Notes: a model not told the origin generated them from the letters alone. A DNA stretch of 64,000 nucleotides from DATLWN01 sp963764315 (GCA_963764315.1 CAVXSB010000002.1:248001-312000), one strand, 5' to 3'; numbered from the stretch's first letter, positions 1 to 9,010 are shown. Program-made: numbers and translations.

Positions 1-304
1 TCGGCGCCGCCATCAGCGTTCCTGGAAGTTGGGCGATGGCCTGCGCATCCGCCTCGGTCAGCGTCGGGGTTTGCCCGGCCCCCATGCGCACCCCTCCCTG
101 GGTCCGGGACCCCGAACGCACGATGAGCAGGTTCGAGCCCATGGAACGGATGGAATCCGTAACCTGCTTCTGGGTGCCCTCCCCGACCGAGACCATCAGC
201 ACCACCGCCGCTACGCCGATCATGATGCCCAGCGCCGTCAGGAAGGTTCGCAGCCGGTTGGCGGCCATGGCCTGCAGCGCCTCGCCGAGCAGGGAGCCGA
301 TCAT
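1..304 (-). CDS. MacB-type ABC transporter permease, N-terminal part (cut by window edge)
   Basis: Inner-membrane permease of a MacAB/FtsX-type export system. About 101 residues are visible, starting MIGSLLGEAL. A short cytoplasmic stretch with the RLRTFLTALGIMIGVAAVV pattern typical of the MacB first membrane helix is followed by the start of a periplasmic domain (SMGSNLLIV). The ATG overlaps the TGA of the upstream ATPase gene as ATGA, so the two are translationally coupled. In E. coli MacB the ATPase and permease are fused; here they are separate proteins, as in YknYZ-like systems. The C-terminal part lies outside the window. The family is certain; the substrate is unknown. Confidence 0.9.
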   Translation of the reverse strand, partial: MIGSLLGEALQAMAANRLRTFLTALGIMIGVAAVVLMVSVGEGTQKQVTDSIRSMGSNLLIVRSGSRTQGGVRMGAGQTPTLTEADAQAIAQLPGTLMAAP

Positions 305-1017
305 GCCACCACCTGTCCTTCCTGGAAGTCGCTGACCGGCCCGTCATAGCGGATCTCCCCATCCACCAGGTAGACCAGCCGGGTGGCGTAGCTGGCGACA
401 TGCATGTCGTGCGTGACGACGATGATGGTGATGCCGCTTTCGCGGTTGATGCGCTGGAACAGGCTCATGATCTCGCGCCCGGTGACGGTATCGAGGTTGC
501 CCGTCGGTTCGTCCGCGAGGATCAGGCGCGGGTTTGTGACCAAGGCCCTGGCAATGGCGACACGCTGCTGCTGACCGCCGGAAATGCGCGGCGGCAGCGA
601 TTCCAGGCGGTCACCCAGGCCGACCTGCTTCAGGATGTCGACCGCACGGCCGTGTCGTTCGCTGCGTGGCACGCGCTGGTAGACCAGCGGCAGCGCCACA
701 TTGGTGGCCAGCGAGGCGCGCGGCAGCAGGTTGAATCCCTGGAACACGAAGCCGATCACCTGACTGCGTACTGCCGCAAGCTCGTTATCCGTCAGGGCGC
801 CGACGTCCTGCGAATTCAGGATATATTGACCGGAGGTGGGCACATCCAGGCAGCCCAGGATGTTCATCAGCGTCGATTTTCCGGAACCCGACGGGCCCAT
901 GACGGCCACGAACTCTCCCTCGCCGATGGACAGGTCCATATGCCTGAGCACCGGCACGGGCCCGGCATCCGTCTCATACTCCTTGGATAGCGCGCGCAGG
1001 GCGACGACCTCGGCCAT
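301..1017 (-). CDS. MacB/LolD-type ABC transporter ATP-binding protein
   Basis: Cytoplasmic ATPase (238 aa) that energises the adjacent permease. Walker A GPSGSGKST is at residues 41-49, the Q-loop lies near 92 (VFQGFN), the ABC signature ISGGQQQR is at 145-152, Walker B LILADE is at 165-170, and the H-loop VVTHD follows. Length and the GNLD sequence after Walker B match the MacB/LolD/FtsE-like subfamily. The start codon lies 3 bases after the stop of the membrane-fusion gene, and the stop overlaps the permease start. This is part of a four-gene operon TolC-MacA-ATPase-permease that probably exports a small molecule or peptide across both membranes. Confidence 0.93.
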   Translation of the reverse strand: MAEVVALRALSKEYETDAGPVPVLRHMDLSIGEGEFVAVMGPSGSGKSTLMNILGCLDVPTSGQYILNSQDVGALTDNELAAVRSQVIGFVFQGFNLLPRASLATNVALPLVYQRVPRSERHGRAVDILKQVGLGDRLESLPPRISGGQQQRVAIARALVTNPRLILADEPTGNLDTVTGREIMSLFQRINRESGITIIVVTHDMHVASYATRLVYLVDGEIRYDGPVSDFQEGQVVA

Positions 1018-1020
1018 GGC

Positions 1021-2190
1021 TTAGTGGATGCGGAGGCGTGGCGAGTGCCCTGCGGCACCTGCATCGCTCGCCGTATCGGTGACTACGGCCTCTCCCGCCT
1101 TCAGATCACCAGCCAACACCTGCGTGCGGTTGCCATCCGTAGCCCCGAGCACCAGCGATACCGGGATCAGCCCCTTGTCCCCGAGCACATAGACGGTGCC
1201 GCGCATCCCCTCCACTTTCGGGCGCTTCCCCGCCTTCTCCTTCTCGATCGGAACATCCTTGGCCGGACGAAAGCGCAGCGCCGTGTTCGGCACGCTGAGC
1301 ACATCGGCCAGTTCGGCTGTGGTGACATTGACATAGGCGGTCATACCCGGAAGCAGGTCGCCCTTGGGGTTACTGACATCGATGACCACATCGTAGGTGA
1401 CGACATTGGACTGCACGGTGGGATCCAGGCGAATCTGCCGGACCTTGCCAGAGAAGGTTCGGCCCGGGAAGGCATCGACGGTGAAGCTCGCCGTTTGCCC
1501 GACGCGGATGCCGCCGATATCGGCCTCGGCGAAGCTGGAATCGATCTGCATACGCGTCAGGTCCTGGGCGATCTTGTACAACGTCGGCGTCTGAAACGAG
1601 GCGGCCACTGTCTGGCCGACGTCAACCTCGCGCGACACCACGACGCCCGCCACCGGCGAGCGGATGACGGTGTAATTGAGGTTGATGGTGTCTGAGCTCA
1701 CCTGTGCCTCGGCAAGATCGAGCTGGGCCTTGGCCGATTTCATGACCTGGATCGCCGTATCCAGCGCCTGGCGCGATACGTAAAGCTTGTTATACAGCTC
1801 CTGGGACCGATGTTCGTTGGCGCGCGCCAGCTCGTATGCGGCGCGGGCATTGGCGGCACTGGCCTGGGACTGGTTCAGCTGCGCCTGCAGCAGTGAGGGG
1901 TTCAGGCGCAGCAGCACCTGCCCCTTCTTGACCTTGTCGTTGAAGTCCGCATAGATGTCCTGCACGACGCCGGAAACGCGCGAGCCGACGTTGACCAGCA
2001 CTACCGGGTTCAGCGTACCATTGGCGGAAACCGTCTGCGTCAGCGGTTCGCGCTTGATGATCTCGGTGGCAAACTGCTGGACCAGCGGCTTGTGCCGCGG
2101 CACGAGCATATAGTAGCCGCCGCCCCCGAGCAGGGCGGCGATGATCAGGCCGATGCCCAGCTTGCGATTGAAAAAGCGATGCATATCCAT
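1021..2190 (-). CDS. MacA/HlyD-family periplasmic adaptor (membrane fusion) protein
   Basis: Periplasmic adaptor (389 aa) linking the inner-membrane ABC exporter to the outer-membrane channel. One N-terminal membrane helix (about residues 11-30, LGIGLIIAALLGGGGYYML) is followed by a biotinyl-lipoyl half-motif (NVGSRVSGVV), an alpha-helical hairpin rich in Ala/Gln/Leu (about 95-170), the second lipoyl half (VIRSPVAGVVVSREVDVGQTV) and beta-barrel sequence. These are the MacA-type elements in order. It starts 3 bases after the TolC-like gene stops. Confidence in family is high; the cargo cannot be told from sequence. Confidence 0.92.
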   Translation of the reverse strand: MDMHRFFNRKLGIGLIIAALLGGGGYYMLVPRHKPLVQQFATEIIKREPLTQTVSANGTLNPVVLVNVGSRVSGVVQDIYADFNDKVKKGQVLLRLNPSLLQAQLNQSQASAANARAAYELARANEHRSQELYNKLYVSRQALDTAIQVMKSAKAQLDLAEAQVSSDTINLNYTVIRSPVAGVVVSREVDVGQTVAASFQTPTLYKIAQDLTRMQIDSSFAEADIGGIRVGQTASFTVDAFPGRTFSGKVRQIRLDPTVQSNVVTYDVVIDVSNPKGDLLPGMTAYVNVTTAELADVLSVPNTALRFRPAKDVPIEKEKAGKRPKVEGMRGTVYVLGDKGLIPVSLVLGATDGNRTQVLAGDLKAGEAVVTDTASDAGAAGHSPRLRIH

Positions 2191-2193
2191 CGG

Positions 2194-3594
2194 TTAGGGC
2201 TCCATGAGGTCGTTTCGTGTCAACGCCGTCAGATCAAGCATGCCGATGGCCTGTGCCAGCGAGAAGCGGGCGATGTTCCAGTTGTACAGGGCGCTGACAT
2301 GCTGCTGACGGGCGCTGGCCAGTGCGCTTTGCGACGAAAGCACCTCCACGATGGTGCCGACGCCGGCCTTGTAGCGGCCGAGGTTCAACTGGTTCGAGAG
2401 CTCGGCCGAGGCCAGCAGCGTGCGCGCCGAGCGCAGCGACTGTCCCTGGGTGCGCAGGTTCTGGTAGGCCTGCCAGACCTCCAGCGTCACCTGGTTGGCC
2501 AGCTGCCGGCGTGTTTCGGCGCTGTTCTCTACCTGCGCCTGCGCCGCCAACACCTTGTAGGTGGTATCGAAGCCCGTAAACAGCGGGAAGGTCAGGTTGA
2601 CGGTGATCGCGCCATCCCGCGTGTTGATGTAATTGCTCCCTGCCGCCATGGTCCCCGAGTTGGAAACGGAGCCGTTCAGGGTCAGGCTGGGCAACCCCGA
2701 GGCGCGGCTACTGGTGACACTGGCCTCGGCCGCCTTGATCTGTGCATTTGCCGCCGCCAGATCGGGGCGGCGTTCAAGCGCCTCGTCGATCAGATGGTCG
2801 ATATTCTGTTCCATGGCCAGATTTGGACGCTGCTCGCGCAGGGGCTGCAGGCCGGGCGCATGCGTCGGCCTGAGCCCCATGACGTTGGCCAGCGTGCCGC
2901 GGGCGCTACGGGCAATGCCCTGGGCCTGGATACGGTTGAATACCGCCTGGGCATAGGCGGTCTTGGCCTGCAGTTCGTCGGCAGGCGTAGCGGTCCCCGC
3001 CTTCACCTGCGCCTCGGCGGCCATCCAGCTTTTCCTGGCCGATGCCTGGCTGGCCAGGTTCGCCTGCACACTGGCCTCGGCGGACAGGGCGCCGAAGTAC
3101 GCCTTGATGGCGCTGAGAAACAGGCTCTGCACCGTGGCATCGGCCGAGGCGTTGGCGGCAATCAGCAGCTGGCGGGCATTCTCGATACCGGCGCGGCGGC
3201 CACCGAAATTGTACAGCAGGTAACTCGCCGTCAGCGAGGCACTGCGTGCGTTGCTGACCGTGGATACGCCGGCGGTTCGCGATGCATTGTGGCTGCCCGA
3301 ACCCTGGATACTCAGGCTCGGCAGCCAGGCCGATTCGCTGGCACCCAGCTGCGCGGCCTGTGCACGCGCCGCGGCCCAGCTGACACGCGTTTGCGGATTG
3401 TTGCACAGCGTCAGCTCGACAACATCGACCAGTGTCAGCGCCCTGCCCTTCGCGGGCTGCCGACAGATGAGTCGATCGGCTGGCGACGGCGCCACCATGT
3501 CCCCGGTCGAGAACGGATCACCAAAACCGGCGGCGAAGGCCGGTGAGGTGGCGAGGACTGCGGCCAGCATGAATACAAGGCTGAGTGACTTCAT
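2194..3594 (-). CDS. TolC-family outer membrane efflux protein
   Basis: Outer-membrane channel (466 aa) for the MacAB-like exporter. I chose ATG at 3594 because AGGA lies about 11 bases upstream and because it begins a classic signal peptide (MKSLSLVFMLAAVLATSPAFA, cleavage after AFA). A GTG six codons earlier is less likely. Two repeated OEP domains show the usual TolC sequence features: long amphipathic coiled-coil helices with YNFGGR in the first half and FPLFTGFDTTY in the second. It is the first gene of the operon and diverges from mazG. Confidence 0.92.
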   Translation of the reverse strand: MKSLSLVFMLAAVLATSPAFAAGFGDPFSTGDMVAPSPADRLICRQPAKGRALTLVDVVELTLCNNPQTRVSWAAARAQAAQLGASESAWLPSLSIQGSGSHNASRTAGVSTVSNARSASLTASYLLYNFGGRRAGIENARQLLIAANASADATVQSLFLSAIKAYFGALSAEASVQANLASQASARKSWMAAEAQVKAGTATPADELQAKTAYAQAVFNRIQAQGIARSARGTLANVMGLRPTHAPGLQPLREQRPNLAMEQNIDHLIDEALERRPDLAAANAQIKAAEASVTSSRASGLPSLTLNGSVSNSGTMAAGSNYINTRDGAITVNLTFPLFTGFDTTYKVLAAQAQVENSAETRRQLANQVTLEVWQAYQNLRTQGQSLRSARTLLASAELSNQLNLGRYKAGVGTIVEVLSSQSALASARQQHVSALYNWNIARFSLAQAIGMLDLTALTRNDLMEP

Positions 3595-3745
3595 CGCCCG
3601 TGTTCCTAACACAGATGCCTCCGCTGCGGAATAGTGTTTACGATTCTTTACTTACGGCATGGACGCCAGTGCTGCAACGGGGCAGGTTTATGCCGTCCTG
3701 CAGGCGGAAAAGGCCGCGTATACCCACCTTGAGAGGCAGCATATC

Positions 3746-4537
3746 GTGAAAGACCGAATTATGGAAATTGTCCATTCAGTCGATCGTTTAGAGGTTCTAA
3801 TGGATGTTCTGCGTGAACAGTGCCCCTGGGATCGTAAGCAGACGCTGCAATCGCTGCGCACCTATACCCTGGAAGAGGTTTACGAGGTGCTGGAGGCCAT
3901 CGACCTGCAGGACTGGCAGGCCCTGAAGGTTGAGCTCGGCGACCTGCTGCTGCAGATCGTTTTCTATGCGCGCATCGCCAAGGAACAGGGCCAGTTCTCG
4001 CTGCACGACGTGGCGGAGGCCATCGTCGAGAAAATGATCCGGCGGCATCCCCATGTATTCGAAGAGGATCAGGGCGGAGATCTCTCGCGCCAGTGGGAGG
4101 AACTGAAACAGGCGGAGCATACCGATCGCGTCAGCCTGATGGACGGTATCCCCCCTCTGCCGGCGCTGAAATATGCGCAAAAAATGCAGCAGCGCGCTGC
4201 CAGGGTCGGCTTTGACTGGCTGCAGGCCGCGGATGTGCTCGAGAAGATGCACGAGGAGCTGGCCGAACTGGAGGCGGAGGTGCGCGCCGAACAAGCCTCG
4301 CCTGCGCGCATGGAGGACGAGTTCGGCGACGTGCTGTTCTCCCTGGTTAACCTCGGACGCAAGCTCGGCCTGGATGCAGAGCTGGCTCTGATGCGCACGA
4401 ATCGCAAGTTCGGCGAACGCTTCCGCGGCATGGAGGCGCTGGCCGGCCCGGACCTCGGCGACCTATCGCTCGACGAACAGGAGGTGCTGTACCAGCGCGC
4501 CAAGGCGGCGCTTCGCCGGAACGAAGGCGGTCAGTAG
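3746..4537 (+). CDS. mazG: Nucleoside triphosphate pyrophosphohydrolase MazG
   Basis: Hydrolyses NTPs to NMP plus pyrophosphate and helps clear abnormal nucleotides (family knowledge). Two tandem MazG domains are visible. The first holds CPWDRKQT, EEVYEVLEAID and ELGDLLLQIVF; the second holds KMHEELAELEAEV and EDEFGDVLFSLVNLGRKLGL, giving the EExxE...ExxD metal sites. The frame is open back to 3659. I favour GTG at 3746, with GAGAGG nine bases upstream; ATG at 3761 also fits homologues, which begin close to the VDRLEVLM stretch. The 3-prime end overlaps the convergent gene by 7 bases. Confidence 0.93.
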   Translation: MKDRIMEIVHSVDRLEVLMDVLREQCPWDRKQTLQSLRTYTLEEVYEVLEAIDLQDWQALKVELGDLLLQIVFYARIAKEQGQFSLHDVAEAIVEKMIRRHPHVFEEDQGGDLSRQWEELKQAEHTDRVSLMDGIPPLPALKYAQKMQQRAARVGFDWLQAADVLEKMHEELAELEAEVRAEQASPARMEDEFGDVLFSLVNLGRKLGLDAELALMRTNRKFGERFRGMEALAGPDLGDLSLDEQEVLYQRAKAALRRNEGGQ

Positions 4538-4914
4538 AGACGCCGGGCGCCGAGTGCGCGCAATTGCTCGGCGAAGTCGGGATACTTCAGGCCCAGATCG
4601 CCGATTAGCTCGATGGGAAAGGCGGTGGCCAGCACCGCCTCGGCGGCGATGACGTCGGCCACGGGATGACTCATGCCCGTGGTGGAGATCTCCCCGACGA
4701 TCTCCCCTTCCCCGATCTCGGCCACCACTTTGCCGCCGGAGATGATGTGTGCTTCACCCTCCTCCAGCACGTACAGGAAGTGGTTGAACTCCCCCTCCTT
4801 GATCAGCGCCTGGCCGGGCGCAAAGGACTGCTCACACCCCTGGGCCAGCAGTTCGGACAAGGGCCCGAGCGGCAGCGTGCGGAGGATGGGATTCTGCAGG
4901 ATATGCCGTTGCAT
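4531..4914 (-). CDS. Small cyclic nucleotide-binding-domain protein (Crp/Fnr-like sensor domain only)
   Basis: A 127-residue protein made almost wholly of a cNMP-binding (jelly-roll) domain: FAPGQALIKEGEFNHFLYVLEEGEAHI, then GEGEIVGEIS matching the phosphate-binding-cassette position. The C-terminus has no helix-turn-helix, so it is not a complete Crp-type regulator. In many proteobacteria such stand-alone domains are uncharacterised. ATG at 4914 is preceded by AGGGGGG at good spacing, whereas the upstream ATG at 4935 has no ribosome site. The residue normally contacting cyclic nucleotide phosphate (Arg of the RxA motif) is not evident, so ligand binding is uncertain. Confidence 0.85.
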   Translation of the reverse strand: MQRHILQNPILRTLPLGPLSELLAQGCEQSFAPGQALIKEGEFNHFLYVLEEGEAHIISGGKVVAEIGEGEIVGEISTTGMSHPVADVIAAEAVLATAFPIELIGDLGLKYPDFAEQLRALGARRLY

Positions 4915-4979
4915 GCGTTGCCCCCCTATTCCCATGGGTAGGAAGCTAGCATCCCGTCAGGGCCCGGATGTGATGCGCG

Positions 4980-5720
4980 TTACGTAGGCCTTTCACTGAG
5001 CTGAGCAATGCCGAGGGATACGACCTCGTCCATAGGCATCCCCAGGCCCAGGTAGGCGGCAATGGCCGCCGCCAGCCGGCAGCCGCTGCCATGCGCCTGT
5101 TCCCGGTCCCAGTCCAGGCGCGGATGCTCGAGCAGGTGAATCTCGCCATCGCCCATACACAGCACGTCGAGCAGCATCGCATTGTCCTCGCCATGCCCCC
5201 CCTTCAGCAGCACCGGGCAGCGGAAGCGGCGCACGAGCTCGGCGGCGGCCTCCACCGGATCATCGATGGTTTCCCCAAGTAATATTTCCCCTTCCGGAAG
5301 ATTGGGGGTGATCAGGCTGGCCATGGGAAACAGCTCGGTTGCCAGCGCCTGGCGCCCGGCCTCGTCCAGCAAGGGAGTGCCGGATGTGGAAATCATCACC
5401 GGATCGACAACCAGTTGGCATGGATCGGGGCGCTGCGAGAGCGCTGCTGCCAACGTGCGGATATGATCGCGGCCGACCAGCATCCCCGTTTTCACCGCCA
5501 CTACCGCGTAATACGAAAAGATCGCCTCCAGTTCGGCGGCCAGCTGTGCCGGCGGCGAGGCTTCGATGCGCAGGATGCGCTCGGGGTTCTGGGCCGTCAG
5601 GGCTGTGATGGCCGAGCAGCCCGCAACCCCGACGCGCGCGAACATCGCCAGATCCGCCTGGATGCCGGCGCCGCCACAGGAATCGGAACCACCGACCGTC
5701 AGGCAGACCCGCCTATGCAT
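4980..5720 (-). CDS. thiD: Hydroxymethylpyrimidine/phosphomethylpyrimidine kinase ThiD
   Basis: Phosphorylates HMP and HMP-P for thiamine biosynthesis (246 aa, ribokinase fold). The N-terminal GGSDSCGGAGIQADL, the central VDPVMISTSG and the C-terminal anion-hole motif GSGC are the family signature. The usual GTGCT appears as GSGCR, a mild deviation. The start overlaps the end of thiE by 8 bases; it is the last gene of the queG-gph-thiE-thiD run. It supplies the pyrimidine half downstream of thiC, which lies about 7 kb away on the same strand. Confidence 0.93.
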   Translation of the reverse strand: MHRRVCLTVGGSDSCGGAGIQADLAMFARVGVAGCSAITALTAQNPERILRIEASPPAQLAAELEAIFSYYAVVAVKTGMLVGRDHIRTLAAALSQRPDPCQLVVDPVMISTSGTPLLDEAGRQALATELFPMASLITPNLPEGEILLGETIDDPVEAAAELVRRFRCPVLLKGGHGEDNAMLLDVLCMGDGEIHLLEHPRLDWDREQAHGSGCRLAAAIAAYLGLGMPMDEVVSLGIAQLSERPT

Positions 5721-6348
5721 GATCCCAGACCCCGACCATTTGCGCCGCCCGTTTTTCGATGCCCGATGCGGGCGTAAACAGGCCGGAGATCACGGCGGCG
5801 CAGTCGGCGCCGGCCTGGCGCACGATGCCGAGCTTGTCCGGGGTGATACCGCCGATGGCGACGATATTGCGATCCGGAAACATCTGCCGGGCCTTGGCGA
5901 GCCGTGCCGGACCGATCACCGTGGCATCCGTCTTGGTTGTGGTCGGGAATACGGCGCCAAAGGCCACATAGCTGGCTCCATGCTCCAGGGCATGCAGGGC
6001 GAAGGCGGCATCGCCCTGGCAGGAGATGCCGACGATCAACCCATCCCCGACCTCGGCGCGCAAACGTGTCAGGTTCGGCGCATCGCTGCGCCCCAGGTGC
6101 ACGCCGTCCGCACCGCTGTCGATGGCCAGCTGGATGGAATCGTTGACGATGCACACGGCATCGAAATCCCGCGTCAGCGCCCGCAGTGCCTTGGCCCGCG
6201 CCAGCGCCCGCTTGAAGCCCTGTCCCTTGTCCCGCAATTGCAGGATGCGCACCCCGCCCCGCATCGCCGCCTCGGCCCGCGCCATCATGTCGTCGTCTTC
6301 CAGATCTGCCGGCAGGATGCCGTAGATACCCGAAAGGCGGGCGTTCAT
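5713..6348 (-). CDS. thiE: Thiamine-phosphate synthase ThiE
   Basis: Couples HMP-PP and thiazole phosphate to thiamine phosphate (211 aa, TIM barrel). Motifs in order: ILQLRDKG, CIVNDSIQLAIDSGADGVHLGRSD, GISCQGD, AFGAVFPTTTK, IVAIGGITPD and the C-terminal GADCAAVISGLF. I chose the ATG at 6348 because it overlaps the TGA of the phosphatase gene as ATGA and starts just before the barrel; an open frame extends 30 codons further but lies inside gph. It is translationally coupled on both sides (gph upstream, thiD downstream). Confidence 0.93.
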   Translation of the reverse strand: MNARLSGIYGILPADLEDDDMMARAEAAMRGGVRILQLRDKGQGFKRALARAKALRALTRDFDAVCIVNDSIQLAIDSGADGVHLGRSDAPNLTRLRAEVGDGLIVGISCQGDAAFALHALEHGASYVAFGAVFPTTTKTDATVIGPARLAKARQMFPDRNIVAIGGITPDKLGIVRQAGADCAAVISGLFTPASGIEKRAAQMVGVWDHA

Positions 6349-7001
6349 GGCAGCAGTTTCAACAGGTCCGTAAAGCGCGCCAGGCGCACGACCTTGCCCT
6401 CGAACTGCGCCGGCAATGGCTGGTAGCCATGCTCGCAATAGGCCACATGCAGGCAGCCGGCATTGAAGCCCGCCTCGATGTCATAAGCGGTATCGCCGAC
6501 CATCACCGCCTCGGCGGCATCGACGCCCATGCGGCGGCAGCACTCGTAGAGCATGTCCGGGGCCGGTTTCTTGGTATAGCCGTCCTCCGGCGACAGGGCC
6601 GTGACCAGATACGGGGAGATGCCGAGGCTGTCCAGCACGCGCACGCGTGCCTTGGCCGGCTTGGCGGTGACGCAGGCCATCGGGATACCGCGATCCTGCA
6701 AGGTCTGCAGCGTTTCCATCACCCCGGGGAAGGGCTTGCCGAAATCGGCCGGGTGCTGTTCGTAGATGTCGGCGAATGCCTGGTACAGGGCCAGGGTATC
6801 CGGATCGTCCATCGCCTTGCCGAGCACGCTGGCCGCCAACTTCTGGGCACCGCCGCCGACATGCGGGCGGGTTTCGTCCAGGCTCAGCTCGAAGCCGTAG
6901 CCGAGCGCCTTCAGGGCGCGATTGGTATTGGCGCGGATATCCGGCAGGGCGTCCACGAGGGTGCCGTCGAGATCGAAGATAAAGGCCTTGGGTGTGTTCA
7001 T
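6345..7001 (-). CDS. gph: HAD-family phosphatase, phosphoglycolate phosphatase-like
   Basis: HAD superfamily subfamily I phosphatase (218 aa) resembling Gph, which removes 2-phosphoglycolate. Motif I FDLDGTLVD is at residues 9-17 with a helical cap inserted after it, motif II is the VTAKPAKA region, motif III is TKKPAPDM and motif IV is MVGDTAYDIEAG. The start overlaps the queG stop as ATGA and the stop overlaps the thiE start as ATGA. Other HAD phosphatases of this cap class share these motifs, so the substrate is inferred. A role in thiamine-phosphate turnover is possible from context but not shown. Confidence 0.82.
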   Translation of the reverse strand: MNTPKAFIFDLDGTLVDALPDIRANTNRALKALGYGFELSLDETRPHVGGGAQKLAASVLGKAMDDPDTLALYQAFADIYEQHPADFGKPFPGVMETLQTLQDRGIPMACVTAKPAKARVRVLDSLGISPYLVTALSPEDGYTKKPAPDMLYECCRRMGVDAAEAVMVGDTAYDIEAGFNAGCLHVAYCEHGYQPLPAQFEGKVVRLARFTDLLKLLP

Positions 7002-8164
7002 GCTTCCTCGCTTTCTGTCAGCTGGGCGACGGCCGCGTCCAGCTCGATCCGGACCTCGGCATGCGCCTCTCGGGCGGCATGGTAGCGCAGGCGCGAGCAG
7101 ATTTCGCCCCCGTCCCCCTGGGGGGAAATGCGCCCCAGGGCCCAGGCGGCATGGCCGCGCAGCAGCGGCTCATCGTCCCCCAGGGCGACCAGCAGATCCG
7201 GCACGAAGCCGGCATGGCCGCTATTTCCCATGGCGACGGCGACATTGCGCAGCAGCCCCGCCCTGCCCGTGCGTCGGACGGCAGATTTGCGGAAGCGGAC
7301 GCGGAAGCCCGACTCGTCCAGCGCCAGCAACTCGCGCAGCGCCGGCAGGTGGTTCTCCGGCCTGGGGCCCAGCAGATCGGGATCGGGAGCCTGCGCATGC
7401 CGGTTCCAGGGGCAGACGGCCTGGCAATCGTCGCAGCCGAAGATGCGGTTGCCCATGGCCGGCCTGAGCGCCGTCGGGATAAAGCCGCGGTGTTCGATGG
7501 TCAGATAAGAGATGCAGCGCCGGGCATCGACGACGAACGGCGCCACGATGGCCCGGGTCGGGCAGACATCGATGCAGGCGGTGCAACTGCCACAATGCAG
7601 GCTTGCCGGAGGATCCGGCATCAACTCGGCGGTGGTATAGATCTCGCCGAGCATCAGCCAGGAGCCGAGTCCACGATGGATTGTCAGCGTATGTTTCCCC
7701 TGCCAACCCAGGCCGGCGCTTTCGGCCAGTGCATGCTCCAGCACCGGGGCAGTATCCACATACACGCGCTGGGCATGGGCCCCGAGCCGGACATCCAGGT
7801 CCCTGGCCAGGGCCTTCAGGCGCGGCTTCACGATCTCGTGATAATCCGCGCCCTGGGCATAGGCAGCGATGACGCCCTGCCGGCCTGCAGCATCGGCCTG
7901 ACTCAGCGTATATGCGGGCGGGGTATGGCGCATGCCGAGGCAAATGACCGTACGCACGCCGTCCAGCATGGATGCCGGATCGCGGCGCCGTGCCTGGCGT
8001 TCGGCATCGGCCATATAATGCATGTCGCCATGCATGCCGGCATCGACCCAGCGCGTCAGGGCCTCGCCATGCACCGCATCGATGTGCGGGCGCGCGAAAT
8101 GACATAGCTCGAAGCCATGCGCCCGGGCCAGGGCGCGAATCTCCTGCTCACTGCACATCGTCAT
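6998..8164 (-). CDS. queG: Epoxyqueuosine reductase QueG
   Basis: Cobalamin-dependent iron-sulfur enzyme catalysing the last step of queuosine formation in tRNA (388 aa). Two 4Fe-4S clusters are visible: CGSCTACIDVCP (Cys191, 194, 197, 201) and CDDCQAVCPWN (Cys244, 247, 251). The VDTAP motif carries Asp138, the presumed catalytic acid. The C-terminus shows HEAT-like repeats (GHAAWALGRIS). The start was set at ATG 8164; ATG 8158 is equally possible, and a TTG further out would run into divergent marC. queF, also in this pathway, lies at 19.8 kb. Confidence 0.93.
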   Translation of the reverse strand: MTMCSEQEIRALARAHGFELCHFARPHIDAVHGEALTRWVDAGMHGDMHYMADAERQARRRDPASMLDGVRTVICLGMRHTPPAYTLSQADAAGRQGVIAAYAQGADYHEIVKPRLKALARDLDVRLGAHAQRVYVDTAPVLEHALAESAGLGWQGKHTLTIHRGLGSWLMLGEIYTTAELMPDPPASLHCGSCTACIDVCPTRAIVAPFVVDARRCISYLTIEHRGFIPTALRPAMGNRIFGCDDCQAVCPWNRHAQAPDPDLLGPRPENHLPALRELLALDESGFRVRFRKSAVRRTGRAGLLRNVAVAMGNSGHAGFVPDLLVALGDDEPLLRGHAAWALGRISPQGDGGEICSRLRYHAAREAHAEVRIELDAAVAQLTESEEA

Positions 8165-8244
8165 GGCCACCAGCCTAGCGTCTGCGCGCCGGTGCGCATC
8201 ATGCACCTTACGTCGCCATGCCGTGCTTGCTATGGTCGCATCCA

Positions 8245-8880
8245 ATGAGCGGCTTGCTGAACCATACGATCACCGTATTCCTGGCGTTTTTCGCCATCAT
8301 GAATCCCGTGGCCAACACGACGGTATTCCTCGGTCTGACCGACGGCGAGGAGCCGGCGATCAAGCGACAGATCGCCTTCAAATCGCTGTTCATCGCCTTC
8401 GCCATCGTGCTCGTGTTCTGCCTGTTCGGCAGAATGCTGTTCGAGCTGTTCGGCATCACGCTGCCGGCCTTCCGCATCGCCGGCGGCGCCCTGGTCGGCC
8501 TCGTCGGCTTCCAGATGCTGCACGGCGCCCCCTCGCGCGTACATCACCCCCGTGATGATGACGCAGCCCAGAATGAGGAGGCGGCGCTCAGCGTCGCGGT
8601 ATCGCCGCTGGCCATGCCGATCCTCGCTGGTCCCGGCACACTGGCGACGGCAATGAACTTTTCCGCCACCGGCAACAGCATGGAGATCATCATCACCATT
8701 GCCGTGTTCGCCCTGCTCTGCCTGATCACCTATGCCTTTTTCCTGACCGGCCAGCGCCTGGTCGGCTTCATCGGCAAGGGCGGCATCAATGTCGTGACCC
8801 GATTGATGGGATTGATCCTCGCCGTCATCGGCACGCAGATGGCCATCGTCGGCCTGCATGCGGCCGGCTTCGGCACCTGA
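8245..8880 (+). CDS. MarC-family integral membrane protein
   Basis: Inner-membrane protein (211 aa) of the MarC/UPF0056 family, with six predicted helices (for example LNHTITVFLAFFAIMNPVANTTVFL, ALVGLVGFQML, IIITIAVFALLCLITYAFFL, LMGLILAVIGTQMAIVGL). The NPVANTTVFL motif in the first helix and the AMPILAGPGTLAT loop are family hallmarks. The biochemical role is not established; the original link to multiple antibiotic resistance was withdrawn. ATG 8245 was preferred over an upstream in-frame ATG at 8218. A strong terminator follows at 8946. Confidence 0.9.
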   Translation: MSGLLNHTITVFLAFFAIMNPVANTTVFLGLTDGEEPAIKRQIAFKSLFIAFAIVLVFCLFGRMLFELFGITLPAFRIAGGALVGLVGFQMLHGAPSRVHHPRDDDAAQNEEAALSVAVSPLAMPILAGPGTLATAMNFSATGNSMEIIITIAVFALLCLITYAFFLTGQRLVGFIGKGGINVVTRLMGLILAVIGTQMAIVGLHAAGFGT

Positions 8881-8945
8881 CATCTGCATGCCATACGCCT
8901 GTCACATCGCCCTGCCAGCATAAACAGCGCAATCAAGGGCCATTC

Positions 8946-8982
8946 ATAAGGAGCAGGTGAAAGCCTGCTCCTTATTCCTTTT
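8946..8982 (+). terminator. Intrinsic terminator after marC
   Basis: A perfect 12-bp stem, ATAAGGAGCAGG / CCTGCTCCTTAT, with a 6-base loop (TGAAAG) is followed by TCCTTTT. It lies 65 bases after the marC stop and before the APC permease. The hairpin contains an AAGGAG that mimics a ribosome site ahead of an in-frame GTG at 8957, which argues that GTG is not the start of the next gene. Confidence 0.85.
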
Positions 8983-9010
8983 CAGGACACTGCTTTATAC
9001 AGTCGGGATC

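Noticed and set aside
2092..3546. Long open frame on the plus strand across the TolC-like gene
   Set aside because: Antisense of a certain gene; no family similarity and no ribosome site.
8957..9010. In-frame GTG with an AAGGAG just upstream as the start of the APC permease
   Set aside because: The AAGGAG and the GTG lie inside a perfect 12-bp terminator stem, and the added residues have no place in the permease fold. ATG 9011 fits the family.
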